Positions 24,302-31,526 of a stretch of 31,526 nt of DNA are shown here, piece after piece. The stretch's first letter is position 1; each line of letters starts with the position of its first letter. Origin of the DNA: Cruorifilaria tuberocauda. Its lineage: Eukaryota > Nematoda > Chromadorea > Rhabditida > Onchocercidae. Made by a program: the position numbers and the translations under genes. Location: the NCBI GenBank assembly GCA_013365365.1, contig JABVXU010000611.1, positions 1 to 31,526 of the forward strand, in the 5' to 3' direction. Below the pieces are notes generated by a model. It ran no database searches and was not told where the DNA came from. It worked only from the letters and a program-made list of their open reading frames with translations.

Positions 24302-25823
24302 AAATCATTTAAATTATGCTCATCGCTTTGCAATAATGATATTGAAATACGCTTATTTTATTTCACGAAGGAATTTATTTTCCTCATTGAAACAATTAAA
24401 TTTGAAGGAATATCAGGAGAAACGTATCGTCGGGTAATATTTAATTGCATTGTTGTTCCTAAAATTTATAACAATAATAAATTTATTGTACTAGAATAAT
24501 TTAGGTCATTTATGTTGATGATTTTAATGAAAGACATAAGAACTCTTGGTAAATTTTAGTCAAAATTTTTTAAATTTTAGGTCAAAAAAAAATTTTCAAC
24601 CATAGAATCAAGTTTTTAAATTTTAAATAAATTTTTAAATTTAAATAATAGGAGAAATTCAGATGAGAGAGAAAGAGTGAAATGATATGAGTAAAATAGT
24701 AAAAATATCGAAAATTTATTTGTTAAATTCATTTGCTCCAAGCATCTATTCTAAGCATCCTTGTGCAATGAGATTTTATTTTCGAAATAATTGGAGAAAT
24801 GGTAGTCATAATTTAATGAGTTAATAAAAAAGTCATAATTTAATTGATTCAATTAATTATATCATTAATTTCAATTTTAAGACACAAAATTCAGTTTGTT
24901 CAGATAAATATCTTTCCTGAATTTCTATTTTCCAAGTAATACTATTGTTAGAGTAATCACAATTACTCTATTGTGATTTTTTTAGATACACTGCGGAAGA
25001 GATGTTTGATGTTGCAGCAAATGTATCCGAATATCCCGAATTCGTACCGTGGTGTCAAGGTGCTAGTGTTGAAGTAAATTCTTTATTTGTTTCGATTTTT
25101 AATTTAATCCTTTATCGATATTAATAGGGAATATTGTTACAGAAACATTCACCAAATTTGTTTACTGCTCGACTGCAAATTGGTTTTCCACCTGTTTGTG
25201 AAACGTATACATCTCGAGTTTCAACCATAAAACCAAGTATGGTTCGGGTAAGTTATTGAACGATTAAATGATTTTAATAATTCTGAATATTCCTCGATTT
25301 ATTCATCATCTAACTTCATTTATTACTATTAATAATTTCTATTAATGATCATAGTAATATGGATATTATGATCTTTATATGATTTTATATTTTTAATTAT
25401 TCTATTTCCAAGGTATTGAAAAATTATATTTCTTTTATATTGGAAGTAATTGACCGGTATCAGTTAGTAGCAGTAGTTTAAGCTTAAATATCATTAAAAA
25501 TTTTAATGAATAAAGATTTATGCTATAAGGATGTGGAAAGCTATATCTTTCAGTCTGTATGTACCGATAAAACATTATTCAGAACATTGGAATCAACATG
25601 GCAATTCAGTGCAGGTAAAGCTGATAATGCTCGTTCCTGTACTCTAATTTTCAGTCTTGCTTTTGAATTTCATTCATCATTTCATACCTTTCTTGCACAT
25701 CAATTTTTTGATCATGTTGTTGAAAGTATGGTTTTAGCATTCTTAAAAAGAGCTGAAACTAAATACGGTCCACCATCTTTTGATCATTATAAAAATTTTA
25801 AAATTCTCAAAAAAATTCGATAA
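24302..25823 (+). CDS. coq-10: COQ10, coenzyme Q-binding START-domain protein, first exon missing
   Basis: Four exons are identified: 24302-24423 (ends at GTATCG), 24986-25073, 25143-25247 and 25554-25823, giving 194 residues to the stop. COQ10 is a mitochondrial matrix-side START/polyketide-cyclase-fold protein that binds ubiquinone and is needed for normal respiration and Q function. Family landmarks are AEEMFDVAANVSEYPEFVPW, ARLQIGFPPVCETYTSRVS, MVRSVCTDKTLFRTLESTW, FEFHSSFHTFLA and a C-terminal helix AETKYGPP. The acceptor at 25142 is preferred over the upstream 25126 because it gives the family's gap-free length. The exon at 24302 is the least certain. It has an immediate upstream in-frame stop and no ATG, so an upstream exon carrying the start and mitochondrial targeting peptide must exist. 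It is tail-to-tail with the RDE-4-like gene. Confidence 0.92.
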
Positions 25824-25920
25824 TAATAATTTAAAAAATTTTTACATTGATGGAAATTGGTAGTAATAAAGTTAAACAATAATTTAAATCTATTTTAATC
25901 AAAAACTTTTTTAAATTATC

Positions 25921-25943
25921 ATTATTATTATTATTATTATTAT
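25921..25943. repeat. (ATT)n microsatellite
   Basis: About seven to eight uninterrupted ATT units, just after the COQ10 3' end. Confidence 0.95.
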
Positions 25944-26223
25944 TTTATTATTTCTGTCACTATTAGAAGAATGTGTATTGATGCAAAATGAATTTAATTT
26001 TGATTACAGGTATTATAAGTGAAAAAGGAAATCGAGTATGTTAGGTAAGGTAAAAAAATGAAGTACAAAATTATCATATAATAGTAAAGTAATAAAGTTG
26101 AGCAATACTTAACTTAAACCTCGAATTACTTTATTATTAAACAATGCATGAATAATAGTAAATAAAGTAAACCTAGATCGATGCCAGTTTCGAGAAAAGA
26201 AAGATTAAAATAGATATCTAATT

Positions 26224-26420
26224 GAGAGAGGGAAAACATGAGACTACTGATTGAGGTGTATGTATAGAAGATACAACAGTTAAGTAATCATTAAGATAGG
26301 TGCAATATGTATTATCATATTTAGTTGAGAGTAGGAAAACATGTGAGGCTACCAATAAAGGTGCATCGAACATATAATAGTTAAATAATCATTGAAATAG
26401 GTGCAATATTTATTATCTAC
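26224..26420. repeat. About 101-bp diverged tandem duplication
   Basis: GGGAAAACATGAGACTAC (26230) matches AGGAAAACATGTGAGGCTAC (26333). Downstream, ATAGGTGCAATATGTATTAT (26296) matches ATAGGTGCAATATTTATTAT (26397). The offset is 101-103 bp with small indels. Confidence 0.85.
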
Positions 26421-27410
26421 CATTTTACATATATGTTATCTCTTCGGATATGATAATCATTACTGGGTATTGATTTTTCACCTGAAAAATGTCCTTCAGT
26501 ATGTTTGCATTTTAGTAGTTATAACTTTTTTAAAATATTATATGTGTATTACTTTTTATGTTGTTATGTGTGTAATCATAATATGCTATTGTACCGTGAC
26601 GTATTTAGAGTAGTATTTAAAATGAATTTTTGTATTTATTAAAAAGTATAAAGTATAAAAAGTATTTCTGAGAATGATGCATAAGTAAATTAAATATGAA
26701 GCATTTCACTGATTTTTTTTAGATCATTTCACGAAATAGTAAAAATTTAGCCATGTAAAGCATCGAAGGAAGCAATATTACCAAATAATAAATGGATTTA
26801 ATGAAAATTTAATTAGACAAATAATGAAGTTGATGTAATGTAGTTCGTTTTTAACTATAATAAGTAATTAATAATTAAAGAAAAAAAGCTGTCACAGTTT
26901 TTAATGAGGAAATATTTTCATGTATGATGATGGTAGATAATGTGACCCTAATTTGGAATTTAATAAGCAATTCATTTGTTTACCTGTAATAGCAGTGATT
27001 TTATATTCAAAACTGTTAAAAGCTAAGGTATTAACAAATATTTGAGATGATTTGGTGGTCAGTAATGGAAGTTCATGTTGTTAGTTCAGATTGAATAGTT
27101 GGAGTTATTGAATGTTTAGTTTTACAGAAAGATTGATGGTTTGAAGGAAAGCGTTTTTTATTCAGTGTGTAGAAGCAAGGATACAATGCAAATATCAAAT
27201 TACATAGCAATGATCGTGTAAATTATAGGACTTTTGAAAAATAAACATTCAAGCTACACAATTTGTTTCATAATCGGATCAAATCAAATTAATTTTCAAT
27301 ATAAAAGTTTTTAAAAAAATACAAAATTTTCGAGAGTCTATCTTCGCTCCCTAATGTGTAATAATAATAAGCTGTATAAAATATAAGAAACTTGAATTTT
27401 TTCTGAATTC

Positions 27411-30400
27411 TTAAAAAGAATTTTCTTCCGGAGAATTCTCTGCGTGTGTCATGGAATCAGTCATCTCTGGTGTCCTTGACGGATCACTCGAACCTGATTG
27501 TGGCTCAGAAGTCCCGGCAAATAATTCCAAATGTATGAGTGCATTTCGTGAAGCATAGTCTTTCGCATCCTGTTCTGTGGCTCCAAATCCATAGAAAGCG
27601 TTTTTATCAGAAGGACTATCAATTGATAGCATACATTGAAAATTACCTGAAAAAATTAAGAAATGACAATCTGATGAGTGTTTATTTCTTTGCTTTCATG
27701 CCCTTGTATTAGATATTTTAGATTCCTCATCTACCACATTAATTAAAGCTACATATATATATACACTTTCATGATAAAGTTAAAGGATATACATACCATC
27801 CAAGTCTTGGTCCAGGAATATAAATTTCAGCTCCTGATTCGGAAAAACTTTATTGATATTTTCGTCACCCGATTTAAGCAATTCAGTCAACTTTTCTGTT
27901 AGACCTTTTGTACCATAGCCATCCCGAAATACAGAACGGACTTTATGCAACAATCCTGGATTCAATACGCCTTGAGTATTCTGAAAGAAGAATAAATATA
28001 TTTAATAATCACAAAGCAATAAATATATTTAAAAAAGATATTCCTGGAATTATTTCAGATTTTCCTTAATCTAAACTTCAAATACGTACTGCACTTTCGT
28101 CTGTAGTCAATTCACCGTGATTTGCAGCTTCTTGACCTGCGGCAGTAGCAAGCTCTTCATTTCCAATCTCACCCGTCAATTCTTCCCAATTTTCTAATTG
28201 GGCACACATTTTTTGGGCTGCTAGAGTCTTTGCTATCTGTATATGTTATTAAAAATCAGATAAAAATACTTTCAAAGTAGCTAATCTATTTCAGCTTGAT
28301 CAGCTAACTGGAAAACAGCAAATTTCTGATCATGCAAAAAAAAGAAATGGACGAAATAGACACAAGGAGTAGAAAGAACTATAGGAAATTATTGGATAAA
28401 GAAAATGACAAAATGGCGTATTACTGATCTACCTTTTTCGTTTTTCCACGCGCCACTACTTGAACTTCCCCTATTTTGCAAGTGGCAGTGAAAATTCGTT
28501 GATTTGGTGGTCCCTCTTCATTAATTTCATAAACAGGATTTAATAATTTCAGTTTTTGACACCTAAATTAAATAAAACAAAGAATTTTATGGTTTGGTAA
28601 AAAACAAACAAAAACCTGAATTTCACTTTCTAACCAATTATGTTTTAGGTAAATATGATAGAAAATGACTGAACATCAGTATTCATCTGGTGAAGTTTCG
28701 TAAGAATAAGAAGATTAGAACCTTTCAATTACTTTTCCTACCCAATTCTCTCCAATAGATTCATCCTTACTTCCTCTATTTTGAAAATCAATCGTCATAC
28801 TTTCCCTGCAAAACAAGATAGAATTTTGCGCAATCTTCACAATTATTTTAATATAAAAGAAAAAAAACTTATGCTGCGTCCAGAGATACATTGGTACATT
28901 GAGCGAACGGTGTATTTCCAAATAAATAAAATGCGTTTCAAATTATTATTGATTAAAAATAATAAGAACCAGCAAAGTATTGTTTACAAGACATATATTA
29001 GAAAAATAATCAGAAATATATGAAGCACTACTTTATTACTGATCATCGTCTACGCACGCCACTACTTCCTTACATAAAGCTTTACATACCCATTCGTAGA
29101 TGTAAAAAAGATGCTAAAAATTTATACGCTATGCTATCGGTCTAAAGAATAATGTTATATGCTTCTAGGGTTTAAGATTTAAGATTTTAAAAAAATCATA
29201 AGTATTAAGTTTAAATATTAAAGAATTCAGTTGCATCGATTATTATATAATCTCGTGAAATTTTTATCCTAATAACAAGTTTTAAACAATTATACACATA
29301 TCGATGGAATGATAAAAATACCAAATTTCATGAATATGCAAAATAATATGACAATTACACTTAGATTATACAATCTATACAACTGCAATTGTTGGAATAC
29401 TTGCAAAAAATCTGGTTCTGGAAAAAGAACGCGTATAACTTACAAGCTAGCTAATGATTCCTCTTTTGTTTTACCGACCCCAAAATAACTGAATAATCCT
29501 CTGCCAATCACCTGAAAGAAACAAAATAATTGTGCAAATTGATCAATTCTATTTGTTGAAAAGGATACAATTAAATCATTTGAGATAAGTATGAAGCGAT
29601 GACAGAATATAATATATCTGATGGATAAAGCAAGCTTACTGATGATATCTCTCATAGTTAATGTTATTGCTAACCAAATAACGTCAATTAACAATATTGA
29701 TAATATGCCACAATACCCAAAATTATTTCCTTGATACTAATATTCAGAACTACGAAAAAATGAAACTTTTATATGATATCAAACAGAAACTTTTTTAAGC
29801 ATATCTTTTGCAGCCATCTGCTTTGCAATTTTTTTTGTTCTACCATAGCCAACCGTTTCCATACCATACAGCTTACATCGTATTTCAAATGAATTACCCT
29901 GAAATAGTAAGCTCATGTGCAAGTCGTACAATTTTAAATGATCTATAACGTAGTTAGAATGAAATCCTATATCTGAATTAAAACAATTTTAAACTGCAAA
30001 TACCTCGAGGATGGTAAGAAACCGGATATTTCATTTTTTCGCAATTTGTAGATGATATCAAGGAAGCAATTTCGTTCAGGAACATTTACATTCCGAATGA
30101 AACAGTTATTACTCATGAATATAGAACAAAAATATTACTTAAAGAAAAAGCATATTGCTGACCGTTTCCACAGGAGTAGGTATAAAAATAGGCGCAGTTC
30201 CATCGTAGTATTTTCTGCATCCCTCTTCCAGAATGCTGACGAATGATTTCGCTGGATAAGCTGATGTTCCACTAGATGAAGTTGACGATCCTCCACTTGA
30301 ATACGTTTCCATCATTCGCTCATCTACCTTTTCAACTTCCTCGTTGATTTTGGAATTTTTCTTACTGGTAAGTCTGTCAATATCCACAACTATTGGCTAA

Positions 30401-31194
30401 AATAAAAAACTAAAGAATCAAACATAAGATTTCAGACATAGAATGTAACATATTTCTATAACTTACCAATTTCAATATAATCCCGATGTAAATAGAAAAC
30501 AAAATTTGACACATCCTTTAAAAGGTCATTTTATCAATAAATCTTTTGGAAATATTTCAGCTTCATTGATAAATTGCTATGAATAATGGTTTGATATTTA
30601 AAACGTTTTGAAAAAAATTTTCCTTTCATTAATAATACGAATAATTAATTGTTAGCTAATTCAAACCTAGGTTTTTTTCTTCTATGACTAAGTAAAATGA
30701 TTTCAAAGATTGTTCATAGAATACCATAACCAAACGACTGGTTCCTTATAGCTAATAATACTAGTTAATTAATCCATCACAAATAATCCAATATTGTCTT
30801 ATTTTATCTACTCCTATCATAACAAAAATTTCATTCTATCGAATACTTCGATCTATTTCTTGCAATTTTGCCCATTCCTTCCCATTCTATTAAATCCATA
30901 CTATTTATTCCCACTCAACTAGAATTTGCCCATTCATTTCTCTTTAAAATTCTTTCGCTAACAATAATATTTTCGAAATATTCAAACATGCTAAGCTAAG
31001 CTAATAAGATCGGATCAATAATTAAAACAATACATGAGTTTTCGATATAATCTTGAACTTTATCCCATACTAATTGATATTCGAAACATTACGTGCATTC
31101 GTCATAAACTGACCTCTTTACACGTGAAATACTCCGGTTCCCGACTTCTCAGCACATCAACATGAGTGAACAATTCATATAATTTTTCCACCAT
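27411..31194 (-). CDS. rde-4: RDE-4-like dsRNA-binding protein (Dicer partner in RNAi)
   Basis: Nine phase-consistent exons: 31194-31114, 30396-30163, 29898-29791, 29511-29444, 28805-28722, 28562-28433, 28236-28090, 27980-27797 and 27646-27411. They give 423 aa (C. elegans RDE-4 is 385). dsRBD1 is about 77-141 (FVSILEEGCRKYY to GRTKKIAKQMAAKDML). The linker has GKTKEESLASL, like RDE-4's GTTKEEALS. dsRBD2 is about 184-248 (ENWVGKVIERCQKLKLLNP to GKTKKIAKTLAAQKM). The third, divergent repeat is about 290-385 (LLHKVRSVF to TEQDAKDYASRNALIHLEL) and lacks KKxAK. By analogy it acts in the cytoplasm, binding long dsRNA cooperatively and handing it to Dicer for primary siRNA production. The third domain probably serves dimerisation or Dicer contact. 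The first exon (MVEKLYELF..) is 717 bp upstream and is my inference from phase and composition. The C-tail is acidic and Ser-rich. Several donors are weak (GTCAGT, GTCAGC, GTTTCT, GTTCTA). Confidence 0.9.
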
Positions 31195-31526
31195 GGGTAT
31201 TATCACCGTGCATAAAAATTTGAATTAAGAAATACGAAATTAAACCGCACGGCATAATCTTGCATTTTCAGAATATAGTCAAAATAATAGTTTAACATCA
31301 AATTAAATTTCATCGTAATATTCAAATCAAACTTATTCGTAATGATATATATATATATGTCATATTTTTGTATAATCATTATTAATATCATAAATGTTCG
31401 TTGCAAATAAATTAAAATTCCAATTGAAGATTTCATTTTTACCCATATCGGAATTGAAAATTGAATTAAAATGAATTGGAATGGAGAAACTAAATTTAAA
31501 AAACCCCATGGCTATTAATTGCACTA
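31195..31526. other. AT-rich right flank upstream of the RDE-4-like gene
   Basis: This would be the promoter/5' UTR side of the minus-strand gene. An (AT)n run (about 31346-31357) is present. No clear AG acceptor lies within 30 nt of the ATG at 31194, so this mRNA may not be trans-spliced at this exon. No other feature seen. Confidence 0.45.

Larger units (their letters stand above)
25824..27410. other. Intergenic region between COQ10 and the RDE-4-like gene
   Basis: This is a convergent intergenic stretch holding both 3' UTRs. It contains an ATT microsatellite (25921-25943) and a roughly 101-bp duplication. No coding exon is seen. Candidate minus-strand AATAAA near 27157 would serve the RDE-4-like gene. 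Confidence 0.5.

Noticed and set aside
30467..30514. Alternative first exon for the RDE-4-like gene (MCQILFSIYIGIILKL, phase 0, GTAAGT donor)
   Set aside because: It has a better donor, but encodes an AT-rich hydrophobic stretch unlike an RNA-binding protein N-terminus. The piece at 31194-31114 has better composition. Not excluded as an alternative exon.

Overview
This window looks like nuclear DNA from a nematode, most likely a spirurine or filarial-type parasite. The DNA is very AT-rich and genes are split into many short exons with introns of about 60-800 bp. Several start codons lie 3-12 nt downstream of a splice acceptor, the pattern left by spliced-leader trans-splicing. The gene families also fit: an NRF-domain secreted/membrane protein, and an RDE-4-like protein otherwise known to me from worms. 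The clade assignment below nematode is an inference. I see no bacterial, Wolbachia-like, viral, transposase, CRISPR, rRNA or tRNA sequence.

Layout: (1) 539-3454, minus: the 5' part of an NRF-domain gene running off the left edge. (2) 3470-6130: AT-rich spacer with several short tandem repeats. (3) about 6135-6788, plus: a weakly supported small gene. (4) 7370-9628, minus: complete RNF113 (spliceosomal CCCH/RING protein, 6 exons, 352 aa). (5) 10921-13002, plus: complete HDHD3-like HAD protein (4 exons, 257 aa), divergent from RNF113. (6) 13003-15600: spacer with a GC-richer block and diverged repeats. (7) 15612-21612, plus: complete STT3, the oligosaccharyltransferase catalytic subunit (15 exons, 777 aa). 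(8) 22100-23805, plus: coding-like pieces I could not identify, the best being a two-exon 81-residue protein with a C-terminal membrane segment. (9) 24302-25823, plus: COQ10, with its first exon not found. (10) 27411-31194, minus: an RDE-4-like dsRNA-binding protein (9 exons, 423 aa), tail-to-tail with COQ10.

All exon chains were assembled by hand from splice signals, reading-frame phase and family similarity recalled from memory. For the six main genes every junction is phase-consistent. The genes serve unrelated housekeeping roles (splicing, N-glycosylation, ubiquinone function) plus RNA interference. The only likely functional grouping is the same-strand run STT3 - small membrane-protein candidates - COQ10, which could be an operon. 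I found no convincing new multi-gene system. The points most worth checking are the RDE-4 orthologue with its distant first exon and the unidentified small membrane-protein candidates.
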